A stretch of 5,295 nt of DNA, taken from contig JBKJUK010000296.1 in assembly GCA_046590705.1 (NCBI GenBank), positions 1 through 5,295 on the forward strand, written 5' to 3'. This DNA is from JBKJUK01 sp046590705 (lineage in GTDB: Bacteria > Acidobacteriota > Thermoanaerobaculia > Gp7-AA8). Shown here in pieces: positions 1 to 5,295 of the stretch. Under the pieces are notes generated by a model that was given only the letters and a program-made list of their open reading frames with translations, was not told where the DNA came from and did no database searches. Position 1 is the first letter of the stretch. Each line of letters opens with the position of its first letter. The position numbers and the translations under genes are program-made.

Positions 1-34
1 CTGGGCTAAAACGATGCCGTCCCTCTGGGGCTCG
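1..34 (+). repeat. Compound hairpin repeat, copy A (cut by window edge)
   Basis: This 34-base segment matches 403-436 at 33 of 34 positions; the only difference is T at 20 against C at 422. It starts inside the second arm of the large hairpin that copies B and C show whole, so the rest of the copy lies to the left of the window. It includes a small hairpin at 19-31 (GTCCC-TCT-GGGGC) with one G-T wobble. The near-identity over so many bases, including loops and linkers, points to recent common origin and not to chance GC-rich similarity. Confidence 0.8.
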
Positions 35-166
35 CTCGCTGCGATCGAGCGCTCGCACAGTGGTCGCAAATAAGGTCCTGAATTGGCAGGCTCTGATCGG
101 TCCCGAGGCGCTCGCAAATCGCTCCATGGTTGATCTGCATCGCGCCCGGGATCGCGGTGCCTCACA

Positions 167-255
167 GGGCCGGAGGCCCGGCATCACTGTAGCCCAGGCC
201 GTCAGGCCTGGGACTGCTGGCGAAACCGCTGTCCGAGCCCCGGCGGGGCGGCATC
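167..255 (-). repeat. Compound hairpin repeat, copy B (inverted)
   Basis: This copy is reversed relative to copies A and C. It has three hairpins: GGGCC-GGA-GGCCC at 167-179, the large CCCAGGCC-GTCA-GGCCTGGG at 193-212, and GCCCC-GGC-GGGGC at 237-249. Read on the minus strand the order is GATGCC plus small hairpin, a linker of about 24 bases, the large hairpin, a short link with GATGCC, then a second small hairpin, the same plan as copy C. One small hairpin differs in sequence from its equivalent in C while keeping base pairing, which suggests that structure is conserved. Its left end faces that of copy C head to head, about 90 bases apart. Confidence 0.8.
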
Positions 256-270
256 GCGACGTTTGATTTC

Positions 271-485
271 GTCGATGCAACGCGCTTTCGTTCCTGCCGC
301 GTGATGTTAGGCTCACCGTCCTCGCTCGTCACTTCCGAAACCTCGATGCCGCCCCTCCGGGACTCAGGCGAAGTCGGTGATATCGATCCCAGGCCTGACG
401 GCCTGGGCTAAAACGATGCCGCCCCTCTGGGGCTCGTGCGTTGGGTCATACGCTGCGAAGCATTGCCTGGGCGCGTTGCATCGAC
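271..485. repeat. Perfect 15-bp inverted repeat, arms 271-285 and 471-485
   Basis: The arm GTCGATGCAACGCGC at 271-285 is the exact reverse complement of 471-485. The match stops at 15 bases on both sides. The arms enclose copy C of the hairpin repeat, though not symmetrically (about 60 bases on the left, about 35 on the right). A 15-bp exact inverted match within 215 bases is unlikely by chance. It may mark the ends of a small non-autonomous element or another degenerate repeat copy. No target-site duplication was evident directly outside the arms. Confidence 0.6.
345..436 (+). repeat. Compound hairpin repeat, copy C (direct)
   Basis: The copy begins with GATGCCGCCCCTCCGGGACT, a small and now imperfect hairpin. 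The large perfect hairpin CCCAGGCC-TGAC-GGCCTGGG follows at 388-407 (8-bp stem, 4-base loop). A GATGCC link and the perfect small hairpin GCCCC-TCT-GGGGC at 421-433 complete it. The large hairpin is identical in the minus-strand reading of copy B, and the right part is nearly identical to copy A. Short hairpin units in paired inverted and direct copies resemble REP/BIME-type elements. I recall similar hairpins from planctomycete genomes, but this cannot be checked here. Confidence 0.8.
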
Positions 486-537
486 TTCGCACCTTCGGTG
501 AACGCGGGGCGTCCCAACTCGCACACCACACACTCGC

Positions 538-3024
538 TCACACAAGTCGCATGCGCAACTGCGGCGAACGCTTCTCTTCGAAGAACGCCCTGATCGCTTC
601 TGCCGGTTTCTTCGACACCAGTTCGCGCGGTGAATTCTCGTACCAGTCCGATGGGAAGAATTTCGTGTAGCTCTCGGAGGTGAATCGCCGGCACAGCAGT
701 GCGATCACGCCGATGTCGCGTTCGCTTCGAATCACACGACCCGCCGACTGCACCACGCGGGTCATGCCTGGAATCAGGTACGCGTATTCGAATCCCCTGC
801 CGTAAAGCTCGTCGTAGTGACGCTTGAGCAACTCCTGCTCGAATGAGACCGGAGGCAGCGCCGGCCCCACCACGAAAACACCCGAGAGCATTTCACCCTG
901 GTAGTCGATCCCCTCGGCATACATCCCACCGGCGACCGCCAGAATCAGGTTGCCATCGGAGCCGGGCTCACGCAGCAACTCCAGCAGATTCTGCTTCTCG
1001 TAGTCGGTCATGTCGGACCGCTGAATGCTGATGCGCTTGTCGATCATCGGCATACGCGTCGCGACTTCATTCAGAAATGCATAGCTGGGAAACAGCGCCA
1101 GGAAATTACCTCCGGCAGCGTCGGCCATTCGACTGACCATCTCCCCGATTCCTGCGTAGTGCTGCGATCGTTCCTTCCAGGTGGTATCCACCTCGGGGAT
1201 GATCACGATCTTCCGGTTTTCTCTGGGGAACGGCGAGGGGAGCGACAACTCCGACGTTCTGTCGGAGGGAAACCCGAGGGTGTTGCGGAAGAATTCGAAC
1301 GGTTCCAGTGTGGCCGACATGGCGATGACGGCATGCGCCGATCGGATGATCTCGCCGAGGAAGCGTGAAGGATCTTTGCAGAACACTTTCAGCTTGCAGC
1401 CTTCTCGCGTTCTTTCGATCAGATGCGCGAATTCTTCTCCATCGTCAGCGAGCATGTTGTTGAGCTTGACGAGCTTGAAGTAGAAGTCGACCACGGGGTC
1501 TTTCTCTTCGGCGATCCGGTTCTCGATCTTCCATCCGATGTACTGGATGATCAGCCTCTCCCACTCATTGCGCTGGCGCTGAAAGAGTCGTCTGGAAGGT
1601 TCACAGAGACCGACTCGCAACGGTTCCGCAGGGAATCCGCGCTGGTCACCGCCGGAAGGGGAGAGGTGAATCTCCAGCGACTCGCTCAACTCGCGCAGAT
1701 GCGTTTTGAGTTCGTCGACCAGGTCTTCCCACCCATCGAGAACGCACTGCGGGCGCATGGCCAGATGATGTGACACGGTGTCGATCGTTGCCTCGCTGAG
1801 TTCCGGAGAGTAATAGTTTCTTCCGCGATCGATGAGGTTGTGCGCTTCGTCGATGACCAGAATGCAATCGCCGAAATCGTTGTCCTGCTGATAGGCCTTC
1901 AGGCCGACATAGGGATCGAAGATATAGTTGTAATCGCAGATCACCACATCGGCCTGCTCGATCAATTCGAGTGAGACTTCGAAGGGACAGACTTCCTCGG
2001 AACGGGCCATCTCGTAGGTGACGTCGGGGTCGAAGTAGCTCTGCTGATCAACCATCCTTCCTAGAAGATTGCTGCGCTCCATCTTGTCCGTGTAGCGGGC
2101 CGCGAACGGACAGAAATCCTCGTGACAGATCACCTGTGTGTGCGCGCACATCTTCTGCTTCGAACGCACCCGGAGCACGCGGAACGAGCCGTCGTTTAGA
2201 AGCTTCAGGGCGTCCACGGCCATTTCCTGCTGCAGCGTTTTTGACGTCAGATAGAACAGCTTCTTTCCCGTGCGTAGCGATTCGCGGAGCGCCGGAAAGA
2301 TCGCCGCCATCGTCTTACCGATTCCAGTCGGCGCCGATACCAAGAGAGTCTCGCGCTGCCTGATCGAGCGGGTGACCGACTCGACCATCTCGTTCTGAAA
2401 CGGACGCATGCGCTCGAACGGAAACTGCATCGTGTCGGCGAACGCCTGCTTCGCTCCGCGCAGCGCCAGTGCGGTGTCGGTTTCTTCCACCAGTCGGAAC
2501 ACGGCGCCATCGAACGCACTGGCGATGTCGTCATGGTTGAGCGGAGCGGGGATGATTTCCTGACTGAACGTCAGAATGTCGATGAGCACGAGCTGTGGTT
2601 CGAAGGAGTACTCTTCGTATTCGGGCTGCAGCGAAAGAAAATATGCGTAGAGCATCAATTGGAACAGATGCCGCTGCAATTTCTCCGATCGGTAGAGTGC
2701 CTGCAGCTCGAGATCGAAGTGCAGCGACTTCACTTCCTCGATCACCAGATGCTTTTTCTCACGATCGATGGTGACGCCGTCGATGCGTCCCGAGACGATC
2801 ACGGTCCAGCCGTTCAGCTCCGCCTGATGGGAGACCGAAACCTCGGGACGGTAGCGTTCATCCTCGCTCGAGCGCTCCTCGGCGCGGCGGCTGTGCACCT
2901 CCTGCCCGATCCACATCCGGCGGAAACCGTCGCCACGTTCGACGCCGATTCTGCGGTAGGTAGGCACCTGCACCAGATCACCGACTGAGCAGTGGATTGT
3001 GCGAGCCTCAAAGTCGATGCGCAT
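538..3024 (-). CDS. PD-(D/E)XK nuclease fused to XPD/DinG-type iron-sulfur DNA helicase
   Basis: This 828-residue protein probably unwinds DNA with ATP and cuts it, in repair or processing in the cytoplasm. Residues about 60-160 form a RecB/Cas4-like PD-(D/E)XK nuclease: RIDG with D82, EEVK with E97 and K99, and QLMLY (Q122, Y126) as the QxxxY motif. Residues about 203-828 form a superfamily 2 helicase: Walker A APTGIGKT (231-238), motif Ia YLTSKT (258-263), DEAH (392-395), SAT (570-572), motif V around GGMYAEGID (699-707) and motif VI QSAGRVIR (759-766). Cysteines 293, 300, 305 and 346, between motifs Ia and II, fit the XPD/DinG 4Fe-4S site. The nuclease part has only C12, so it lacks the extra cluster of Cas4 or AddB. 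Residues about 400-560 match the position of the Arch domain. All key residues are present, so it looks active. The ATG at 3024 has no good Shine-Dalgarno, but no better start lies nearby upstream. I withhold dinG as a symbol because E. coli DinG has no such nuclease domain. Confidence 0.93.
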   Translation of the reverse strand: MRIDFEARTIHCSVGDLVQVPTYRRIGVERGDGFRRMWIGQEVHSRRAEERSSEDERYRPEVSVSHQAELNGWTVIVSGRIDGVTIDREKKHLVIEEVKSLHFDLELQALYRSEKLQRHLFQLMLYAYFLSLQPEYEEYSFEPQLVLIDILTFSQEIIPAPLNHDDIASAFDGAVFRLVEETDTALALRGAKQAFADTMQFPFERMRPFQNEMVESVTRSIRQRETLLVSAPTGIGKTMAAIFPALRESLRTGKKLFYLTSKTLQQEMAVDALKLLNDGSFRVLRVRSKQKMCAHTQVICHEDFCPFAARYTDKMERSNLLGRMVDQQSYFDPDVTYEMARSEEVCPFEVSLELIEQADVVICDYNYIFDPYVGLKAYQQDNDFGDCILVIDEAHNLIDRGRNYYSPELSEATIDTVSHHLAMRPQCVLDGWEDLVDELKTHLRELSESLEIHLSPSGGDQRGFPAEPLRVGLCEPSRRLFQRQRNEWERLIIQYIGWKIENRIAEEKDPVVDFYFKLVKLNNMLADDGEEFAHLIERTREGCKLKVFCKDPSRFLGEIIRSAHAVIAMSATLEPFEFFRNTLGFPSDRTSELSLPSPFPRENRKIVIIPEVDTTWKERSQHYAGIGEMVSRMADAAGGNFLALFPSYAFLNEVATRMPMIDKRISIQRSDMTDYEKQNLLELLREPGSDGNLILAVAGGMYAEGIDYQGEMLSGVFVVGPALPPVSFEQELLKRHYDELYGRGFEYAYLIPGMTRVVQSAGRVIRSERDIGVIALLCRRFTSESYTKFFPSDWYENSPRELVSKKPAEAIRAFFEEKRSPQLRMRLV

Positions 3025-3077
3025 GCCACGTTCATGGTAAGCGGGAACGGGTTATTTGAATAGACGAGCGACGCTGA

Positions 3078-3123
3078 CCCTCTCCCGAGGGAGAGGGTGG
3101 TTGCGTCAGCAACCGGGTGAGGG
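3078..3123. repeat. Intergenic double-hairpin repeat (CCCTCTCC..GGAGAGGG type)
   Basis: Two perfect hairpins sit side by side: CCCTCTCC-CGAG-GGAGAGGG at 3078-3097, and GGTTGC-GTCA-GCAACC at 3099-3114, followed by GGGTGAGGG. I recall this pattern (CCCTCTCCC, GGGAGAGGG, a variable inner hairpin, then GGGTGAGGG) as a dispersed intergenic repeat in many GC-rich bacteria. It lies 54 bases upstream of the helicase start codon and about 190 bases beyond the dioxygenase stop, both on the minus strand. It could weaken read-through from the dioxygenase gene or sit in the helicase leader. No T-run follows it on the minus strand, so it is not a standard intrinsic terminator. Confidence 0.75.
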
Positions 3124-3276
3124 CGAACGGACGTCGCTCACAAAATGATGACTCCGCGCAACCTTTCGATAGTCACGTCTCCGGCTCTCGGTTCGCGCCG
3201 AGGCCCATGAAGACATCCACTCCGTCGGCTATCTCGATACCCGTCCTGAGTGGATCGAAAACCGAAGATGTGACCC

Positions 3277-3300
3277 CATTAGACTTTGCATTAGACTCGT
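3277..3300. repeat. Short tandem direct repeat, two 12-base units
   Basis: CATTAGACT occurs at 3277-3285 and again at 3289-3297, giving two 12-base units that agree at their first nine bases. It lies just beyond the stop codon of the dioxygenase gene, in a less GC-rich patch. It may be a local slippage duplication; no regulatory role is shown by the sequence. Confidence 0.5.
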
Positions 3301-3309
3301 TGCGGCCCT

Positions 3310-4071
3310 TCACTCCGAAGCCACATCCTGAATCCGGCGACGCGCATTGATGGTTGGACCGCCCGTGAACCACAGTGCAACCAGGCGGCGCTGGAGCGGT
3401 GAGTCGTTCGGTCCCGACCCGTGCGCCAGATGCGGATGGAAGATCACCGCGTCACCTGGATCGAGCGGTATGAGCGTTCGACGGCTCTCGTCGAAGACGC
3501 CTGCACTCGCATGGGAAGTGTCGTAATCAAACTTCACTGCGCCGCCGGTATGAGTGCCGGAGAGGACTTCGAATCCGCCGTTCACCTCGTCCGCGCGATC
3601 GAGGGCGATCACCAGATTCGCCCCGCCGTACTTCGCGATCGCGTCGCGCTGCTGCCATGCGACGAACGCCACGTCCTGGTGCCACGGAAAGCCAGTGCCA
3701 ACCATGGGCGCTTTCAGGTTGATCTGATCGACGATCCAGCGCGGCGAGCTCACGCCGACCGTCTCCATCAGCTTCAGGACCCGTCGATCGGTGCGAAGGA
3801 GGGCCACCTCTACGCTGGCCGACGAGGCAAACGTGATCTTTCGTAGCGCCCCTGAAGAAATCGCAGCCTCACCGCGGCGGCCGCTCGCGGATTGGACCTG
3901 GTAACGCGCGCCATCGATCTCGGCATCAGCCAACAGGTAGGCACCTTTCGACGCCAGCGCGTCGGTCGCCGAGCGAAGGGATTCAACGTCTCGTGGCGTG
4001 AGGAAGTGCTGGACCAGCGCCCACCCATCGCGCTCAAAGCGTTCGCGGATCATCGGTGCCGAAAGCGGCAT
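3310..4071 (-). CDS. Phytanoyl-CoA dioxygenase (PhyH) family Fe(II)/2-oxoglutarate oxygenase
   Basis: The product is probably a soluble non-heme iron oxygenase that hydroxylates a small substrate using 2-oxoglutarate and O2; the substrate cannot be told. From the ATG at 4071 it has 253 residues, usual for bacterial PhyH proteins. The N-terminus has the family opening FERDGWALVQHFL. The iron ligands are visible as H131-x-D133 (FPWHQDVAF) and H217 (LAHGSGPN), with R228 eleven residues further on to bind 2-oxoglutarate. NGGFEVLSGTH (164-174) is the typical strand before the distal histidine. A GTG at 4140 would add 23 residues that lack family character, and an ATG at 4053 would remove six; neither has a clear ribosome site. 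For 4071 a G-run lies about nine bases upstream, so I prefer it. It stands alone, with no biosynthetic neighbours in the window. Related proteins act in lipid, osmolyte or secondary metabolite chemistry. Confidence 0.88.
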   Translation of the reverse strand: MPLSAPMIRERFERDGWALVQHFLTPRDVESLRSATDALASKGAYLLADAEIDGARYQVQSASGRRGEAAISSGALRKITFASSASVEVALLRTDRRVLKLMETVGVSSPRWIVDQINLKAPMVGTGFPWHQDVAFVAWQQRDAIAKYGGANLVIALDRADEVNGGFEVLSGTHTGGAVKFDYDTSHASAGVFDESRRTLIPLDPGDAVIFHPHLAHGSGPNDSPLQRRLVALWFTGGPTINARRRIQDVASE

Positions 4072-4211
4072 GCGCGCCGGCCCCCCATTAGGCACGGTCA
4101 CCGATGTAGACAGCACAGCGAGCAGCGACGCGAGTTCCACGACGATCGATCAGGAACATCGCGAGAGCGTAGCGCGTCGTGAACGAGGCGCACGAACTGA
4201 GATCGAGCGCG

Positions 4212-4244
4212 AGGCGACGATCGCCTTGGTCGCGTCTTTGACGC
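4212..4244. repeat. Two adjacent small hairpins between genes
   Basis: AGGCGA-CGA-TCGCCT at 4212-4226 and GCGTC-TTT-GACGC at 4232-4244 are perfect hairpins with 6-bp and 5-bp stems. They lie downstream of the coiled-coil gene (stop at 4267, minus strand) and upstream of the dioxygenase gene. They may separate the two transcripts, but no T-run follows on the minus strand, so calling this a terminator would be speculative. The rest of 4072-4266 shows nothing I can name. Confidence 0.35.
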
Positions 4245-4266
4245 CTGCTCACGCTGCGCAAGGCGT

Positions 4267-4536
4267 TTATTGACGAGCCCCGAACACCGAAGCCTCGAGC
4301 TTCTCGATCCGCGATTCGAGAGTGTCGATTCGCGACGCGAGCTGCGAGTACGAGAGTTTGACCACGGCGTGCGTGTCGTCGAATCGCTGGTTTACTTCGG
4401 AGCGGAATTCCTCGATCTGTTCCCGGACGGCGAGCACGCCCTCCGCGACGGCTCCGAGATCGGCGCGGACCGCGTCTGCGCTGACATCGATGTGCCGCTT
4501 CAGTTCTTCGGCTAACGCTTTGAAGTCACCGTTCAT
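4267..4536 (-). CDS. Small coiled-coil protein of unknown function
   Basis: The product is an acidic, soluble protein of 89 residues with no signal peptide or membrane segment. It looks helical throughout: a segment at about 5-48 with AVAEGVLAVREQIEEF near its middle, and a strong heptad pattern at about 58-84 (L, I, L, I, L at hydrophobic positions, ending in SRIDTLESRIEKLEAS). This suggests a dimeric or trimeric coiled coil. I recall short bacterial hypothetical proteins with a similar AEG..ahreqi..ev..rfdethalvk..ys pattern, without known function. The ATG at 4536 is preferred over the TTG just before it because GGAGA lies six bases upstream of the ATG. A GATAAT that could serve as a -10 box lies at 4582-4587 on the minus strand, without a clear -35 box. 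It follows the toxin gene by 91 bases on the same strand, so a functional tie to it is possible but unproven. Confidence 0.7.
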   Translation of the reverse strand: MNGDFKALAEELKRHIDVSADAVRADLGAVAEGVLAVREQIEEFRSEVNQRFDDTHAVVKLSYSQLASRIDTLESRIEKLEASVFGARQ

Positions 4537-4542
4537 CAATTG

Positions 4543-4547
4543 TCTCC
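4543..4547 (-). promoter_or_regulatory. Ribosome binding site GGAGA of the coiled-coil gene
   Basis: On the minus strand GGAGA is followed by six bases (CAATTG) and then ATG at 4536. This is good Shine-Dalgarno spacing for the ATG. It would leave only three bases before the alternative TTG at 4539, so it decides the start. Confidence 0.55.
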
Positions 4548-4600
4548 ACGTTTCGGTTCGATCGCCACCCGATCCTCACACATTATCGTTCGAATCGCTC

Positions 4601-4620
4601 CACTTCGCCTTCGCAAAGTG
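4601..4620 (-). terminator. Possible hairpin terminator after the toxin gene
   Basis: The segment CACTTCGCCTTCGCAAAGTG is an imperfect palindrome with seven pairs, one mismatch and a four-base loop. It begins eight bases past the toxin stop codon in the direction of transcription, where a terminator would sit. No T-run follows on the minus strand, so any termination would be weak. It may instead only protect the 3' end of the transcript. Confidence 0.25.
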
Positions 4621-4627
4621 TCCACGC

Positions 4628-4918
4628 TTACTCCGGCCAGGTTTGGGGATCTCGCGCGTGGTGGATAACGCGAAGGACGACTATCTCGTCTCCGTCTGAG
4701 CTATAAAAGAGCGAGTACGGAAAATCTGCCGTGATCGCTCGTCGTATCTGTCCGTGGATTCGCTGGTACATCTCGGGGCGTTCACCTATCCGCGCAATTC
4801 GTTCACGAATCGCATCACGAAAGCGCTTTCCCAGCTCCGTCGAAATAGTCGTGTAGCTGTCTCGCGCTGCCTTGATTTCTTCAATTGCGCGAGGCCGGAC
4901 AAGGACTCTTCGTCTCAC
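4628..4918 (-). CDS. RelE/ParE-family toxin of a type II toxin-antitoxin system
   Basis: This 96-residue protein has the length and pattern of ParE-type toxins. An N-terminal strand is followed by a basic helix (RPRAIEEIKAARDSY, 8-22) and the helix ELGKRFRDAIRERIARI (28-44). After these come ERPEMYQRI (46-54), RRAITADFPYSLFY (59-72) and the closing strand IVVLRVIHHARDPQTW (79-94). Members of the superfamily either poison DNA gyrase (ParE) or cut mRNA on the ribosome (RelE); sequence reading cannot decide between these, though the FPY..FY and HHARDP blocks are usual in ParE-like proteins. The start is GTG and overlaps the antitoxin stop by four bases (GTGA). No Shine-Dalgarno is visible, so translation is probably coupled to that of the antitoxin. 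The gene is intact. Confidence 0.92.
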   Translation of the reverse strand: MRRRVLVRPRAIEEIKAARDSYTTISTELGKRFRDAIRERIARIGERPEMYQRIHGQIRRAITADFPYSLFYSSDGDEIVVLRVIHHARDPQTWPE

Positions 4919-5130
4919 TCGAAGCCGAAAATTGCGCGATCAGCGTCTTCCCAGGAAACACTACTCTCCGGATTTTTACGGTGCGCTGCCAGTTCGCGGT
5001 CGAGCTCGACCCGCAGTTCCGACGAGATCGGCAACTGCTCGAGGTCATGGAAGATGCTGTTCCAGATCGCAGAGACGAGTTCGAGCCGCTCAGACACGGG
5101 AAGCCTCTGAATTTCGGGCAGTTCCTTCAC
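4915..5130 (-). CDS. Addiction module antitoxin, PF09720/TIGR02574-like
   Basis: This 71-residue protein is the likely antitoxin that binds and silences the ParE-like toxin encoded next to it. It matches the pattern of the 'putative addiction module component' family: an N-terminal helix with LPVSERLELVSAIWNSI (10-26), a middle helix with LRVELDRELAAHRKNP (39-54), and SSVSWEDADRAIFG (57-69) near the C-terminus, where antitoxins of this family usually contact the toxin. It has no obvious separate DNA-binding domain, so whether it represses its own promoter is open. The start is GTG at 5130; an in-frame TAA lies four codons upstream and no other start fits, though no strong Shine-Dalgarno is seen. 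The antitoxin-first order and 4-bp overlap with the toxin are typical. Confidence 0.9.
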   Translation of the reverse strand: MKELPEIQRLPVSERLELVSAIWNSIFHDLEQLPISSELRVELDRELAAHRKNPESSVSWEDADRAIFGFE

Positions 5131-5242
5131 GTCATGAGTTTAACATCGGTCGCGGGCCACACTTCCGAGGGCGTGAACGAATTCGTCAGCTTTTAGACAA
5201 GACATGCGCACAGCGCCGCAGGCACGCCGTAAACTTAACCTG

Positions 5243-5295
5243 ATGCCACGAAAACGAGAGCGACTGGTACTGACGGCGAAGAACATCTGGCTCAT
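5243..5295 (+). CDS. Start of an unidentified plus-strand gene, cut by window edge
   Basis: An open frame starts at ATG 5243 and runs to the window end: 17 codons beginning MPRKRERLVLTAKNIWL. An in-frame ATG at 5204 would add 13 residues (MRTAPQARRKLNL); the frame opens after a TGA at 5174. The N-terminus is very basic, as in DNA-binding proteins or transposases, but this is too little to name a family. Neither start has a clear ribosome binding site. If real, it is divergent from the antitoxin gene, so 5131-5242 would hold both promoters; I could not pick out convincing -35 and -10 boxes there. Confidence 0.4.
   Translation, partial: MPRKRERLVLTAKNIWL

Larger units (their letters stand above)
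1..537. other. Gene-free repeat-bearing region at the left edge
   Basis: I find no convincing gene in this stretch. The open frames here are short, lack ribosome binding sites, and their translations look like non-coding GC-rich sequence (rich in R, A and G, with no recognisable domain). What the region does hold is a cluster of related hairpin repeats (1-34, 167-255, 345-436) and a perfect 15-bp inverted repeat (271-285 and 471-485), each listed separately. The helicase gene on the minus strand ends at 538, so this region is its 3' flank. Hairpins here could end its transcript or protect it, but no T-run typical of an intrinsic terminator follows the stop codon. Confidence 0.6.

Noticed and set aside
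1..436. CRISPR array
   Set aside because: The repeats are few, in mixed orientation, unevenly spaced and each contains several hairpins; there are no uniform spacers and no cas genes.
2533..2988. A 151-codon plus-strand open frame
   Set aside because: It lies wholly antisense to the nuclease part of the helicase gene, whose motifs are clear on the minus strand. Long antisense frames are common in GC-rich coding DNA.
538..3024. Type IV CRISPR-associated CasDinG helicase
   Set aside because: No csf or other cas genes and no array are present, the protein keeps the iron-sulfur cysteines, and it has an N-terminal nuclease domain, which together point to a cellular repair-type enzyme.
3173..3373. 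A 66-codon minus-strand frame overlapping the end of the dioxygenase gene
   Set aside because: It starts inside the dioxygenase coding region in another frame, has no ribosome site, and its part beyond the gene shows no family I recognise. A remnant of a dispersed sequence is possible but unsupported.
3421..3846. A 141-codon plus-strand open frame
   Set aside because: It is antisense to the dioxygenase gene, which carries the HxD, H and R motifs in the correct frame; the translation shows no domain.
4072..4140. GTG start at 4140 for the dioxygenase gene
   Set aside because: The extra 23 residues do not look like the family N-terminus and no ribosome site precedes the GTG; ATG at 4071 gives a normal family start.
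4322..4699. A 125-codon plus-strand open frame
   Set aside because: It runs antisense through the coiled-coil gene and into the toxin gene; serine and arginine richness is typical of a shadow frame.
4872..5243. Overlapping plus-strand frames of 118 to 123 codons across the toxin-antitoxin region
   Set aside because: The minus-strand antitoxin and toxin match their families closely and overlap in the expected way, so the plus-strand frames are shadows.

Overview
This is a GC-rich bacterial window with four complete protein genes confidently placed on the minus strand, one likely small coiled-coil gene among them or beside them (five minus-strand genes in all), and the first bases of a plus-strand gene at the right edge. 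No rRNA, tRNA or marker protein fixes the organism. Three things loosely suggest a Planctomycetes-like or other large-genome environmental lineage: hairpin repeats of the 'CCCAGGCC..GGCCTGGG' kind, a PhyH-type dioxygenase, and a PF09720-type antitoxin paired with a ParE toxin. That assignment is inference from memory of such genomes and is weak.

Layout, left to right. Positions 1-537 hold no convincing gene. They carry three copies of a compound hairpin repeat: one cut by the window edge, one inverted and one direct. A perfect 15-bp inverted repeat (271-285 and 471-485) lies around the direct copy. Positions 538-3024 (minus) encode an 828-residue protein with an N-terminal PD-(D/E)XK nuclease domain followed by an XPD/DinG-type superfamily 2 helicase with four cysteines for an iron-sulfur cluster. 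The gap 3025-3309 holds a double-hairpin repeat (3078-3123) and a short tandem repeat. Positions 3310-4071 (minus) encode a phytanoyl-CoA dioxygenase-family oxygenase. Positions 4267-4536 (minus) encode a small coiled-coil protein of unknown function. Positions 4628-5130 (minus) are a two-gene toxin-antitoxin operon, antitoxin first, with a 4-bp GTGA overlap. From 5243 (or 5204) a plus-strand reading frame with a very basic N-terminus runs out of the window.

Apart from the toxin-antitoxin pair, the genes show no evident common pathway. The gaps between them (about 90 to 285 bp) and the hairpins inside those gaps argue for separate transcription units. The most interesting protein is the nuclease-helicase fusion, probably a DNA repair or processing enzyme that unwinds and cuts DNA in one polypeptide. 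The most interesting non-coding element is the repeat cluster at the left end. I see no clear evidence of a wholly new multi-gene system here.
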